Part shown: positions 43,457 to 51,697 of the stretch, in pieces
Numbering within the stretch: position 1 is the stretch's first letter
Layout of the letters: each line of letters starts with the position of its first letter
Source: Afipia massiliensis
GTDB taxonomy: Bacteria; Pseudomonadota; Alphaproteobacteria; Rhizobiales; Xanthobacteraceae
NCBI RefSeq assembly: GCF_001006325.2
Contig: NZ_LBIA02000001.1
Coordinates: forward strand, 2,791,501-2,855,500
Direction: 5' to 3'
Length of the DNA: 64,000 nucleotides
Program-made: the position numbers and the translations under genes
The notes under the pieces: generated by a model
What the model was told of the DNA's origin: nothing
Databases searched by the model: none
The model's input: the letters and a program-made list of their open reading frames with translations, nothing else

Positions 43457-44689
43457 TCAGTGCCCGCTCAATACCAGCGTCTTGACCGGAAGCAGCAGCG
43501 CCTGAATCCGCAACAGCATCGCATGCACGATCCCGACGGCATCGACGGCGTGCAACCAGATACGCTTCGATGTGCCGGTCTCCTTGGCAGAGATCACGTC
43601 GTGGTTATTGGTGTAGGCGTTGGCGATGCAGCTGCTGCCGGGCGTCACGCCTTCAAGGCCGCCCTTGTAGATCGGCTCCATGAACACGAGGATCGTCCCC
43701 GGACGTTGCGTCTGCTGCGCTTCAACCAGTTGCTCTCCGCCGCGGAACTGGCCCGCCGCGATGTAGTTCTGCACATTCGTGACCACCATCGGGATCACGG
43801 TCCATGGCTTTGAAATGCAGGTGGCCTCGGCGACCATGCCGACCTTCATGACCTGTGCTTCGATCTGTCCGAATCCTGCCGACAGCGCGCGCTGTCCCGC
43901 GCCTTCCGGAATCAGGATGCCGGCAGATCGCATGATCGGATTGACGACATCACCCGGCCGCAAAAAGAACTGTTCGACACGTCCATCCACGCCGGCGCGA
44001 ATGAAGGTCTTGTCCAGATCCACTTGCGCCTGGGCAAGTGCTGCTTCCCCGCTTGCTTTCTCCGCAGGTAGAAGTGTCGTCACACGTATCACGGCAGATT
44101 GCTTCGCTGCGGTGACGGCATCGAGCGTGCCCTGTCGCCCGGTCAGGGCCACTTCGAGCTTTTCGATGTCACGCTGCGGGACGATGCCCGGATTGCGCTT
44201 CTGCAACTCGCGTTTGACGTCGAGTTCGTCGGCCGCTTGCTGATAGGAACTCTTGGCTTCCTGAATCTGGGCGTCGGCCTTGACCACATCCGACTGCGCC
44301 GCGACCAGCGAGGCATCGACTTCCGCGATCTTGCGCTTTGCGGTTTCCAGCGCTGCTGCCTGCTTTGCACTGTCGAGCGTGAAGATGACATCGCCCTTCT
44401 TGACGGGAGCGCTGTGATCGACACGAACCTCTGCCACGCGGCCGACCACTTCAGGAATGATGGGCACGGTTCGATAGTACATGGTCGCGCTGGTGGTGGA
44501 CGGATGGAAGTAGAAAATGACCGTGATCAGCGCCACGGTCAGTATCACGCACGAGGTGATGCCCCATCGCAGTTCATACCAGACCGAGAACAGCGTAATC
44601 TCTTTGCCCAGCCGCTTTCCTTGCGCATAGCGGCGATAGAGATAATCGGGAAAGACTGTCAGAAGCGAGCACAGGATCAGTTCAAGCAT
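43457..44689 (-). CDS. HlyD/EmrA-type membrane fusion protein
   Basis: A 410-residue periplasmic adaptor anchored by one membrane segment (about residues 32-55, GITSCVILTVALITVIFYF). The HlyD layout is clear: a biotinyl-lipoyl half (VVGRVAEVRVDHSAPVKKGDVIFTLDSAKQAAAL), a long coiled-coil hairpin (TAKRKIAEVDASLVAAQSDVVKADAQIQEAKSSYQQAADEL), the second lipoyl half (TFIRAGVDGRVEQFFLRPGDVV) and a beta domain. The ATG at 44689 is preferred, with GAGGTG upstream; it overlaps the stop of the preceding membrane-protein gene by 8 bp. The N-terminal 30 residues (MLELILCSLLTVFPDYLYRRYAQGKRLGKEI) resemble the YibH/DUF-type pairs. No outer-membrane partner or inner pump is adjacent. Confidence 0.88.
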   Translation of the reverse strand: MLELILCSLLTVFPDYLYRRYAQGKRLGKEITLFSVWYELRWGITSCVILTVALITVIFYFHPSTTSATMYYRTVPIIPEVVGRVAEVRVDHSAPVKKGDVIFTLDSAKQAAALETAKRKIAEVDASLVAAQSDVVKADAQIQEAKSSYQQAADELDVKRELQKRNPGIVPQRDIEKLEVALTGRQGTLDAVTAAKQSAVIRVTTLLPAEKASGEAALAQAQVDLDKTFIRAGVDGRVEQFFLRPGDVVNPIMRSAGILIPEGAGQRALSAGFGQIEAQVMKVGMVAEATCISKPWTVIPMVVTNVQNYIAAGQFRGGEQLVEAQQTQRPGTILVFMEPIYKGGLEGVTPGSSCIANAYTNNHDVISAKETGTSKRIWLHAVDAVGIVHAMLLRIQALLLPVKTLVLSGH

Positions 44690-45143
44690 GATGCTGCACC
44701 TCGCTCTTGCCGACAGAGGCTTTCGTCTTGTCGGATGCGTCCGCAGGAGGTGCGTGAGCCGTCGTTGGGTCCGGCGGCTCGGATGGATCGGGGTCGGGCG
44801 GAATCCCGGCCATTTTCTGGACTGAGCCTGCGATGCTGCGCAGCGGTGTGCTGAAATCGGGTAGATCGACCAGGGCAAGAAGCAGCGCGATCACCCAGAA
44901 CAGGTGATTGTGCGTAAACAGTGCGAGCAAGCAGAGCACGGCCACGATCTCGAACTGCAGCTTCTGCGACTTGTGCGCCATCCGCTCGGGCAGGGAGTGG
45001 ATCTGCAGATAGATGTTGCCGACGAACAGAATGGCGCCGAGCAGAATAATGCCGACGACCACCATCAGCACATCGGTGTCACCGGGGGCGGTGATAAAGC
45101 CCGGGAGGTGATGCGGTGCGGCTGGATGTAGTGACTCGCTCAA
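44682..45143 (-). CDS. Small inner-membrane protein partnered with the HlyD-type protein
   Basis: A 153-residue protein with two membrane segments: about residues 22-42 (VLMVVVGIILLGAILFVGNIYL) and 66-90 (EIVAVLCLLALFTHNHLFWVIALLLALV). Its Pro/Asp-rich cytoplasmic tail is PPDPDPSEPPDPTTAHAPP. The start is taken as TTG 45143 because GGAGG lies 6 nt upstream; an ATG at 45212 would add an unlikely N terminus. The family is not named by me, but such two-span proteins often precede HlyD-type adaptors in operons. The 8-bp overlap with the adaptor gene supports co-translation. Confidence 0.75.
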   Translation of the reverse strand: MSESLHPAAPHHLPGFITAPGDTDVLMVVVGIILLGAILFVGNIYLQIHSLPERMAHKSQKLQFEIVAVLCLLALFTHNHLFWVIALLLALVDLPDFSTPLRSIAGSVQKMAGIPPDPDPSEPPDPTTAHAPPADASDKTKASVGKSEVQHHA

Positions 45144-45476
45144 AGGCAACCTCCGCCCGGAAGAATGTTCGTCATAAATAAAACTACCAGAAATAAAGAC
45201 TGGATCAGTCATCGGGCGTTGCCGAGGGTTCCATCCTCGCACAGGGGCGGAACTTGGCAAGATGCAAAAAATGTTCTGCGGGAGAGAACTGCAGTTTCTG
45301 GATAGTGGGTGCCGGCAGCGTCCCACCCGCGCGAAATGCGCATCATTCAGTCGTGGGCGGTGAAAATCCATATGCTCCTGTCGCATTGATGCAATGGGCA
45401 GCGTGCCGAACTGCCGTCACCATCCCGCCTTTTGCACGGAAGTTCGCCGCCGTTTCGCCTTTTGGCTGCGCGGCTG
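45144..45476. other. Intergenic gap upstream of the membrane-protein/HlyD operon
   Basis: This 333-bp gap follows the sigma-factor gene and precedes the operon at 45143. It should contain that operon's promoter. A near-palindrome, AGAACTGCAGTTTCT, lies at about 45285-45299. No small gene or RNA is evident. Confidence 0.4.
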
Positions 45477-46376
45477 TCAGTGACGGGTTTCTGGCGATCC
45501 GGAAACGTTGAGCGCCTCCGCGACATGGCGCAGCTTGTCGGGATTGCGGGTGATGTAGATCTCGGTGATCTTGCCGTCCTCGATGGCGAACGCCGTGGTC
45601 TGAAACACGTTGTCGCGCTCAAAGCTGACATAGCCCGGCAGGCCGTCGATCCGCATCGGCTCGAACGTATCGGACTTCTTGATCCCGAGTTTTCTGCTCA
45701 GGCCCTCATAGAGGCGCAGCACGCGCTCCAGCCCGACGATCGGATTGAGGAAGGCGAGCACCTTGCCGCCGCCGTCCGAACGGATCACGACGTTCTGCGC
45801 GAGGATCGAGCGCAGGGCGTTGGTGTCGCCGCTGCGCGTGGCGACGAAAAAGGCTTCGGCGATACGGCTGCCTTCGTCGCGCGCAACGGGAAAGCGCGGC
45901 CGCGAGTCCTGAACGTGCTTGCGCGCCCGCGCCGCCAGTTGCCGGACCGCGGCGGGTTCGCGTTCGACGGTCGCCGCGACTTCATCGAGCGGAACGCCGA
46001 ACACGTCATGCAGCAGGAAGGCCGCGCGCTCCAGCGGCGACAGGCGTTCCAGCACGAGCATCAGCGTCAATGTCAGATCGTCCTGATCCATTTCATCCGG
46101 CTCCTCGATCATCGGCTCCGGCAGCCATGAGCCGACATAGGTTTCGCGGCGGGAGCGGGCGGATTTCATCACATCGAGGCATAGCCGCGTCACGATGCGC
46201 GAGAGGAAGGCGGCCGGAGTGTCCACTGCCGTGCGGTCGGCCTGCTGCCAGCGCAGCCACGCGTCCTGTACGACATCCTCGGCCTCGGCGACCGAGCCCA
46301 GCATGCGATAGGCGAGACGCACCAGCCGGGGCCGCTGCGTCTCGAATGTTAGCGTGCCGTCGTCAGGCAGCGACAT
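45477..46376 (-). CDS. ECF41-type RNA polymerase sigma factor with SnoaL-like C-terminal domain
   Basis: A 299-residue ECF sigma factor. Sigma region 2 spans ~12-78 (RPRLVRLAYRMLGSVAEAEDVVQDAWLRW), region 4 about 108-158 (LERLSPLERAAFLLHDVFGVPLDEVAATVEREPAAVRQLAARARKHV), and a SnoaL-like fold follows to the end. Two ECF41 marks are present: WLPEP in the linker (~residue 85) and NPDKL near residue 278. In the ECF41 group the C-terminal extension regulates sigma activity in place of an anti-sigma factor. It is the last gene of an operon with an AhpD-like protein (14-bp overlap) and an epimerase, the typical ECF41 targets. A matching promoter lies upstream (47750-47777). Confidence 0.95.
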   Translation of the reverse strand: MSLPDDGTLTFETQRPRLVRLAYRMLGSVAEAEDVVQDAWLRWQQADRTAVDTPAAFLSRIVTRLCLDVMKSARSRRETYVGSWLPEPMIEEPDEMDQDDLTLTLMLVLERLSPLERAAFLLHDVFGVPLDEVAATVEREPAAVRQLAARARKHVQDSRPRFPVARDEGSRIAEAFFVATRSGDTNALRSILAQNVVIRSDGGGKVLAFLNPIVGLERVLRLYEGLSRKLGIKKSDTFEPMRIDGLPGYVSFERDNVFQTTAFAIEDGKITEIYITRNPDKLRHVAEALNVSGSPETRH

Positions 46377-46827
46377 CGGCCTTGTCCACGGGATGGAGCG
46401 CGCGGAAGCCGACCTGCAACCTGTTCCAGACGTTGATGGCGCCGATCAGCATGGTCAGGTTCACCTGTTCGCTCTCGGTGAATTCGCTCTTGAGAAGTTC
46501 GTAGTCGCTGTCCGGTGCGCCTGTCGCTGCGAGCAGCGTCAGGGATTCCGTCCATGCTAGAGCTGCTCTTTCGCGGGCGCTGTAAAGCGGGGATTCGCGC
46601 CACGCGGTCAGCATATAGATCCTCATCTCGGTTTCGCCATGGGCACGCATATCCGTCGAATGCATGTGAAGGCAGAAGGCGCAGCCATTGATCTGCGAGG
46701 CACGCATTTTGACCAGTTCGATCAGGCTGTGCTCAAGGCCGCTTGTCTTGATGGCGGCTTCGAGAGCGTGCATCGCCTTGATGGCATTGGGGGCAAGCGT
46801 GTAGGCGGCTTCAATTCGAGGCTTCAT
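46363..46827 (-). CDS. Carboxymuconolactone decarboxylase / AhpD-like protein
   Basis: A 154-residue protein of the CMD/AhpD family, with the redox motif GCAFCLHMH (CxxC plus nearby His) in KMRASQINGCAFCLHMHSTDMRAHGETE. AhpD-like members are alkylhydroperoxidase-type thiol enzymes; others decarboxylate lactones. The CxxC favours the redox type. The ATG at 46827 has GGAG 6 nt upstream. It lies between the epimerase gene and the ECF41 sigma factor, whose start it overlaps by 14 bp. A carboxymuconolactone decarboxylase-like gene is one of the classic partners of ECF41 sigma factors. Confidence 0.93.
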   Translation of the reverse strand: MKPRIEAAYTLAPNAIKAMHALEAAIKTSGLEHSLIELVKMRASQINGCAFCLHMHSTDMRAHGETEMRIYMLTAWRESPLYSARERAALAWTESLTLLAATGAPDSDYELLKSEFTESEQVNLTMLIGAINVWNRLQVGFRALHPVDKADVAA

Positions 46828-46870
46828 GATTGTCTCCGTTTTGTGTGACAGTTGTTCAGTCAACGGCCGG

Positions 46871-47629
46871 TTATGCGGCCGCGGTGGTCTGATCGCGGCG
46901 CAGCCACGCGTCGAATGTGATGGTGCCGAGACGGGCGCCGGCATCCGGCGTCAGCGAGCGATCGTCAAGCTTGATGCCGAAATAGCGCGCATCGGGATCG
47001 GTGATGACGTCTCTCCGGTCGTTCCTGGCGGTCAGGTACGTCCGGATGAGTTGATCGAGCTGGAAGGATTCCGGTCCGGCAACTTCGACCATGCCCTTCG
47101 CAGGGGCGAGTGCCGCGTCCACAACCGCAGCGGCAACATCATCGGCGGCCATCGGCTGGATTTGCGCGGACGACACGCGGACGGTCTGTCCCTGCGTCGC
47201 TTCCTGCGCGATGCCGCCGACAAATTCGAAAAACTGCGTGGCGCGCACAATGGTGTAAGGCTGTCCCGAATTTTCGATCAGGCGTTCCTGCGCCAGCTTG
47301 GCGCCGAAGTAGCCGAACTCGAGCAGACGCTCGGTGCCGATGACCGACAGCGCGACGTGAAGCTTCACGCCGGCGGCTTTTTCCGCCGCGAAAATATTGC
47401 GTCCCGCCGCTTCGAAGAAGGCGAGCGCGGCTGCGGCCTCAAACGACGGCGAGTTCGCCACGTCGATGACGACATCAGCGCCCGCGAATGCGTCCTTCAG
47501 TCCCTCGCCGGTAACGGTGTTGACACCGGTTGACGGCGAAGCCGCCAGAACCTCATGGCCGCGCTGGCGCAACTGGGTCACGACGCGCGATCCGATCAGG
47601 CCGGAACCTCCGATAACGACGATCTTCAT
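46871..47629 (-). CDS. NAD(P)-binding epimerase/dehydratase-like oxidoreductase (ECF41-linked)
   Basis: A 252-residue atypical SDR (NmrA/epimerase type) with the nucleotide loop IGGSGLIGSRVV at the N terminus and the body HEVLAASPSTGVNTVTGEGLKDAFAGADVVIDVANSPSFE. It begins at ATG 47629 with AGGAGG 5 nt upstream; the longer frame is non-coding. It is the first gene of the operon with the AhpD-like protein and the ECF41 sigma factor. A predicted ECF41 promoter sits 121 bp upstream. SDR-type epimerases are among the known ECF41 partners. Substrate unknown. Confidence 0.9.
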   Translation of the reverse strand: MKIVVIGGSGLIGSRVVTQLRQRGHEVLAASPSTGVNTVTGEGLKDAFAGADVVIDVANSPSFEAAAALAFFEAAGRNIFAAEKAAGVKLHVALSVIGTERLLEFGYFGAKLAQERLIENSGQPYTIVRATQFFEFVGGIAQEATQGQTVRVSSAQIQPMAADDVAAAVVDAALAPAKGMVEVAGPESFQLDQLIRTYLTARNDRRDVITDPDARYFGIKLDDRSLTPDAGARLGTITFDAWLRRDQTTAAA

Positions 47630-47970
47630 GATGGCCTCCTGTCTGCTGCCGCGATGGGCGGCGGTTGATAACGGAACTGCATGAAAGGTCTTTGGTTTCG
47701 GCGGGGGGCCCGCCGTTGCCTTCTGCTCTTTCTGCACCTTCGCCATCAAGACGAGGCAGCAGGGGCCGGATGTGACATGGCCGAAAATGATTTTTTCCGG
47801 GCGAAGCAGATGCCGGGCGGTCCGCTCAGTCTTCAATGTTCGTGGAATTGAGCGAAGCGAAGACAACTTCGCCTTGTTCCGTGCGCCTTGGGGCCGTTAG
47901 ATTTCTCCTTACGGCGCAATGCGTGGTGCGTAGCCCGATGGTTGCTTGGCCTTTCACGGAGGTAGTTGCC
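47630..47970. other. Intergenic region between ECF41 operon and the I78-type inhibitor gene
   Basis: The 341-bp gap contains the ECF41-type promoter (47750-47777) on the minus strand and must also contain the plus-strand promoter for the small secreted protein. No other structure is seen. Confidence 0.6.
47750..47777 (-). promoter_or_regulatory. Predicted ECF41 sigma promoter
   Basis: On the minus strand TGTCACA (47777-47771) is followed after 17 nt by CGTC (47753-47750). This matches the published ECF41 consensus, a TGTCACA -35 and a CGTC -10. It lies upstream of the epimerase-AhpD-sigma operon, predicting an autoregulated unit with a leader of ~110-115 nt. Confidence 0.72.
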
Positions 47971-48276
47971 TTGACGCTCAATTCCAGATTGACCGCCGGG
48001 ACTCTGGCGCTGGCGGTTCTTATCGCCGCCGCCTCTCAGAGTGTCACGCGCCATGCGGAGGCGGCTGGCGGAGCCGGCATCTGCCGACGCGATGCGGCAG
48101 AGGTCCTTGCGGGCAAGAAACGTATCACCAATGCACAAGCGAGGCGGATCACCGGGGCTTCCCTCGTGCGCCAGATCAAGCCCGGCCAGCCCGTGACGAT
48201 GGACTACCGCCAGGAGCGCGTGACGATCGAGACCGATCCGAAGACTGGGAGGATTGTCCGCGCCTTTTGCGGCTAG
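47971..48276 (+). CDS. Secreted I78-type peptidase inhibitor-like protein
   Basis: A 101-residue protein with a signal peptide (about 30 residues, LTAGTLALAVLIAAAS). The mature part has CRRDAAEVLAGKKRITNAQARRITGASLVRQIKPGQPVTMDYRQERVTIETDPKTGRIVRAFCG: the two Cys and the RPGQ-VTMDYR-ER pattern fit the elastase-inhibitor-like I78 family. TTG 47971 is chosen as start because GGAGG lies 8 nt upstream; longer frames add a non-coding N terminus. It is presumably periplasmic or secreted. Target protease unknown. Confidence 0.75.
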   Translation: MTLNSRLTAGTLALAVLIAAASQSVTRHAEAAGGAGICRRDAAEVLAGKKRITNAQARRITGASLVRQIKPGQPVTMDYRQERVTIETDPKTGRIVRAFCG

Positions 48277-48304
48277 GGCAGACGATCATTGTCCCTGCGA
48301 TAGT

Positions 48305-48712
48305 CTAGTCCATCTTGCTGAGGCGCATCAGTTCGAAGCCCTGGCGGTCGAGGAGCAGAAGTTTCTTCTGCGCCTGGTCGATTCGCCAGGTCCTGACTTT
48401 TTCCAGCGTGCTGTGGAATTTGCTTTCCTGGTTCATCACGGCGGGTGAGCAGGCCATGCGCGTGCTGGCCATCGGCAGAAACTTGATCGCATTGCCGTCG
48501 ATCTTCGCCGAACCGGCGTAGCGGTTGCAGCCGCCCATGCCGTTGACGATTCCGTCGTCGCGAATCTCCAGTGTCGTTTGCAGCCGGTCGATGACGCCGC
48601 CGCCGTCGATGTCTTCCGCCAGCCATTTGCCGGTCGGCGTCGAAGAATCCGCCGCCGCGCCGAAGGCCACCAGGCTGAGGAAAAGGACCGATGCGGCAAA
48701 TCTGATGAGCAT
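48305..48712 (-). CDS. META-domain (HslJ-like) secreted protein
   Basis: A 135-residue protein with a signal peptide (MLIRFAASVLFLSLVAFGAAA, cleaved before DSSTPTGKW). The mature part shows the META fold pattern: W-AEDIDGGG, IRDDGIVNGMGGCNRYAGSAKIDGNAIKFLPMASTRMACSP and LLLLDRQGFELMRL. META-domain proteins include HslJ, a heat-induced envelope protein; their function is unclear. It is convergent with the I78-type gene (28 bp apart). Confidence 0.85.
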   Translation of the reverse strand: MLIRFAASVLFLSLVAFGAAADSSTPTGKWLAEDIDGGGVIDRLQTTLEIRDDGIVNGMGGCNRYAGSAKIDGNAIKFLPMASTRMACSPAVMNQESKFHSTLEKVRTWRIDQAQKKLLLLDRQGFELMRLSKMD

Positions 48713-48847
48713 GATGTGGCTTCAAAAATGAGGAGGCGGGGACACGTATCCTCCGTGGACACGCATCATCATGTGGATGATTGCCGATGCCGCCATTTTA
48801 AAGGCTCTAACTTTAAAGGGCGGGATTTCCCGGAATCCCGGTTTCTA

Positions 48848-48926
48848 TTGTGGGCAGATGGTGGTAGGAAGCTGAACGCAAAATCGTTCTGCCCACAAAT
48901 TCTGGCCCACTCGAACGCTGCCCACC
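48848..48926. promoter_or_regulatory. Inverted and direct repeats of TGCCCAC upstream of the HTH-methyltransferase gene
   Basis: An 11-bp perfect inverted repeat, TTGTGGGCAGA (48848-48858) and TCTGCCCACAA (48888-48898), is followed by two more half-sites in the same direction, TCTGGCCCACT (48901-48911) and CGCTGCCCACC (48916-48926), at 14-15-bp steps. The last ends 7 bp before the ATG. This is the layout of a DNA-binding regulator's own operator. Confidence 0.6.
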
Positions 48927-48932
48927 GGTCTG

Positions 48933-50276
48933 ATGAAAAACGACCAGCTCCTGGCTCAGATTTCCGAATACTGCCGACAGGCGGGAATGGCGGAATCGAC
49001 GTTCGGCCGCCGCGCGGTGAACGACGGCAAGCTGGTGCACCGGCTGCGCGAGGGCAAGCGCATCACTGTCGATACGCTCGAGCGTATTCAGGCCTTTCTC
49101 GGCGACGGCGTGCCGGTCGTCACCGTGCCGGAACCGCCGATCGAGAAGCGCGATCCCACCGGCAACTTCCGTTTTTTTGAGAACCGGCAGAAATACCTGC
49201 TGTTCGTCCACACCTGCTCGGAAAAGCGGGTGATCGCCGACCGGGTGGCACTGGAGTTGGGGAGTATCCATCCGCGCCCGCCCGCATTGCGTGTTTTCGA
49301 CGCAGGCGTGGGCGACGGGACGGTGCTGGCGCGGGTGATGCGCGCGATGCACAGCCGGTTCCCGAACATGCCGTTCTATATCGCCGGCAAGGAGATCAGC
49401 CTCGAGGACGTGCGGCTGACCCTGAACAAGGTGCCGGACCGCCTGTTCGAGCATCCGGCGACCGTTTTTGTCCTGACCAACATGAACTACGCCGAGGCCC
49501 CATGGCTGGCGCCGAAATCGCCCACCGCCGCCGCCGGCATGATCTGGCGCGAGGTCGCGCTGCGCGGCTCGTCGTCCGGCGAATTCGAGACGCAAATCGC
49601 CGACTTGCAGCCGTTTCTGGAAGAAAACTGGCGCGCCGCCGTCAGCACGCGCTCGGGCATGCCCGTCTATGAGCGGCCGATCGCGCTCGTGATCTATCGC
49701 GAGGATCACCGGTTCCTCCTCGATGCCATGATTCCACGGGCCGGCCGGGTCGAAGCCAATTTCGATCTGGTGATCGCCTCGCAGCCCTATCGGGCCAGAT
49801 CGTCGCTGAATTTCCGCGCCAAGAAGATTGTTGCGCCATTGGCCCGCGCGCTGCGCGCCGGCGGCCGGCTGATCGGGATTCACTCCTACGGCCGCGATCC
49901 CGGGATGGAGATTGTGCAGTCGGTTTGGCCGGGAGAAAATCCTTTCGCGGTCAGCCGCCATGAGCTACTCCGCGCCGTGAAATACGAGCTGGGCTCGTCC
50001 GGGCGCGATCTTAACTTTAATGCCTATGCGGATAACCGCTCGATCTTCCGGTACGATATGGAAGCTTTACCAAACGAGGTAACGGGTCCGATCGGGACCT
50101 CGACGGCCTTTGCAGCATGGAACGCGGCGGTGTATGTCGCTCAGGTCGAAGACGACCGCCTGGACGAAGTCACGCAAAGCGGACGTTATCTCGACGCCAC
50201 CAGAGAGGTTCTGCGCAAGCACAACGGCCTCTGGTTCTACGATGAATCCTACGTCATCTCACGGCGTCGAGATTGA
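48933..50276 (+). CDS. HTH plus SAM-methyltransferase-like protein encoded upstream of metK
   Basis: A 447-residue protein of unknown function. Residues 1-58 look like a helix-turn-helix of the XRE-like type (QISEYCRQAGMAESTFGRRAVNDGKLVHRLREGKRITVDTLERIQAFL). A linker (EPPIEKRDPTGNFRFFENRQKYLLF) precedes a SAM-dependent methyltransferase-like domain, whose SAM loop is VFDAGVGDGTVLARVM. The later core includes FDLVIASQPYRARSSLNF and GGRLIGIHSYGRDPG, with a conserved SYG. The gene is followed after 59 bp by metK and then ahcY on the same strand, and is preceded by TGCCCAC repeats. A SAM-sensing regulator or a regulatory methyltransferase of the SAM cycle is likely (inference). No Shine-Dalgarno is obvious before ATG 48933. 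Confidence 0.85.
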   Translation: MKNDQLLAQISEYCRQAGMAESTFGRRAVNDGKLVHRLREGKRITVDTLERIQAFLGDGVPVVTVPEPPIEKRDPTGNFRFFENRQKYLLFVHTCSEKRVIADRVALELGSIHPRPPALRVFDAGVGDGTVLARVMRAMHSRFPNMPFYIAGKEISLEDVRLTLNKVPDRLFEHPATVFVLTNMNYAEAPWLAPKSPTAAAGMIWREVALRGSSSGEFETQIADLQPFLEENWRAAVSTRSGMPVYERPIALVIYREDHRFLLDAMIPRAGRVEANFDLVIASQPYRARSSLNFRAKKIVAPLARALRAGGRLIGIHSYGRDPGMEIVQSVWPGENPFAVSRHELLRAVKYELGSSGRDLNFNAYADNRSIFRYDMEALPNEVTGPIGTSTAFAAWNAAVYVAQVEDDRLDEVTQSGRYLDATREVLRKHNGLWFYDESYVISRRRD

Positions 50277-50335
50277 AGAATCTAACTTGAGAATTCAAAC
50301 GGGCCGACCGCGGCCCATCTGGAAGGGATTGGTTG

Positions 50336-51529
50336 ATGCGCGCGTCTTATCTGTTCACAAGTGAATCGGTTTCTGAAGGTCATCCGGACAAGGTTTGCGA
50401 CCGGATTTCGGACGAGATCGTCGATCTGTTTTTCCGTGAAGGCCCGAAGGCCGGAATCGATCCGTGGGATATTCGTGCCGCGTGCGAAACGCTGGCGACC
50501 ACGAACAAGGTGGTGATCGCGGGCGAGACGCGCGGCCCATCGACGGTCACCAACGATCACATCGAAGCTGTCGTGCGCGCTGCGATCAAGGACATCGGCT
50601 ACGAGCAGGACGGTTTCCACTGGAAGAACGCCGACATTGAAATCCTGTTGCATCCGCAGTCTGCCGACATCGCGCAGGGCGTCGATGCGAAGCAGCCGAC
50701 CAATGCGGAAGAGGGGGCTGGCGATCAGGGCATCATGTTCGGTTACGCCACCAACGAGACGCCGGAACTGATGCCGGCGCCGATCCACTACGCGCACAAG
50801 ATCCTGCGCCTGATCTCGGAAGCCCGTCACTCTGGCGTCGAGAAGGTGCTCGGCCCGGACTCCAAGAGCCAGGTCACCGTGCAGTACGAAAACGGCAAGC
50901 CGGTTGGCGTGCGCGAGATCGTCGTGTCGCATCAGCATCTCGTCGAGGACATGACCTCGAACCAGGTGCGCGAGCGCGTCGAGCCGTACGTGCGCAAGGC
51001 GCTGCCGGAAGGCTGGATCAACGGCAAGACCATCTGGCACATCAACCCGACCGGCAAGTTCTACATCGGCGGTCCCGATGGTGACGCGGGCCTCACGGGC
51101 CGCAAGATCATCGTCGACACCTACGGCGGTGCGGCTCCGCACGGCGGCGGCGCGTTCTCCGGCAAGGACTCCACCAAGGTCGACCGCTCGGCGGCTTATG
51201 CCGCGCGTTACGTCGCCAAGAACGTCGTCGCGGCTGGTCTTGCGGATCGCTGCACGTTGCAGCTCGCTTACGCCATCGGTGTGGCGCGTCCGCTGTCGAT
51301 CTACATCGACACCCACGGCACCGGCAAAGTCTCGGACGACAAGATCGAGAAGGCTGTCGCCGAGTCGATGGACCTCACGCCACGCGGCATCCGCAAGCAC
51401 CTCGACCTCAACAAGCCGATCTACGCGCGCACCGCCGCTTACGGCCACTTCGGCCGCACCCCGGATGCCGACGGCGGCTTCTCGTGGGAAAAGACCGATC
51501 TCGCCGACGCACTCAAGCGCGCGGTGTAA
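50336..51529 (+). CDS. metK: S-adenosylmethionine synthetase
   Basis: A 397-residue MetK, which makes SAM from methionine and ATP. Key motifs: [20 protein letters not shown], the [15 protein letters not shown] loop, [23 protein letters not shown] and the Gly-rich [27 protein letters not shown]. The ATG at 50336 lies after GGAAGGGATTGG. A 6-bp-stem hairpin (GGGCCG-accg-CGGCCC, 50301-50316) sits 19 nt before the start codon. It is flanked by the HTH-methyltransferase gene upstream and ahcY downstream, so the window contains both the synthesis of SAM and the recycling of its product. Confidence 0.98.
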   Translation: MRASYLFTSESVSEGHPDKVCDRISDEIVDLFFREGPKAGIDPWDIRAACETLATTNKVVIAGETRGPSTVTNDHIEAVVRAAIKDIGYEQDGFHWKNADIEILLHPQSADIAQGVDAKQPTNAEEGAGDQGIMFGYATNETPELMPAPIHYAHKILRLISEARHSGVEKVLGPDSKSQVTVQYENGKPVGVREIVVSHQHLVEDMTSNQVRERVEPYVRKALPEGWINGKTIWHINPTGKFYIGGPDGDAGLTGRKIIVDTYGGAAPHGGGAFSGKDSTKVDRSAAYAARYVAKNVVAAGLADRCTLQLAYAIGVARPLSIYIDTHGTGKVSDDKIEKAVAESMDLTPRGIRKHLDLNKPIYARTAAYGHFGRTPDADGGFSWEKTDLADALKRAV

Positions 51530-51560
51530 TCTGAAGTAGTTCAGCGCGAAGGCCGGATTA

Positions 51561-51697
51561 TCCCTCCCCCTTGTGGGGAGGGTCGGCCGAGCGAAGCGGA
51601 GGCCGGGGTGGGGGTCTGTCGCAGACGAAAGCACCCCCACCCGACGCATCGTTCGCTGCGCTCTCGATGCGCCACCCTCCCCACAAAGGGGGAGGGA
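51561..51697. repeat. Dispersed palindromic repeat, family A
   Basis: The outer arms tccctcccccttgtggggagggt and accctccccacaaagggggaggga are near-exact reverse complements; the centre has ggggtgggggtctgtc and cacccccaccc. It lies between metK and ahcY. Confidence 0.88.

Noticed and set aside
50277-50335. SAM riboswitch before metK
   Set aside because: Only a 6-bp hairpin (50301-50316) fits in the 59-bp gap; no SAM-II or SAM/SAH core could be recognised.
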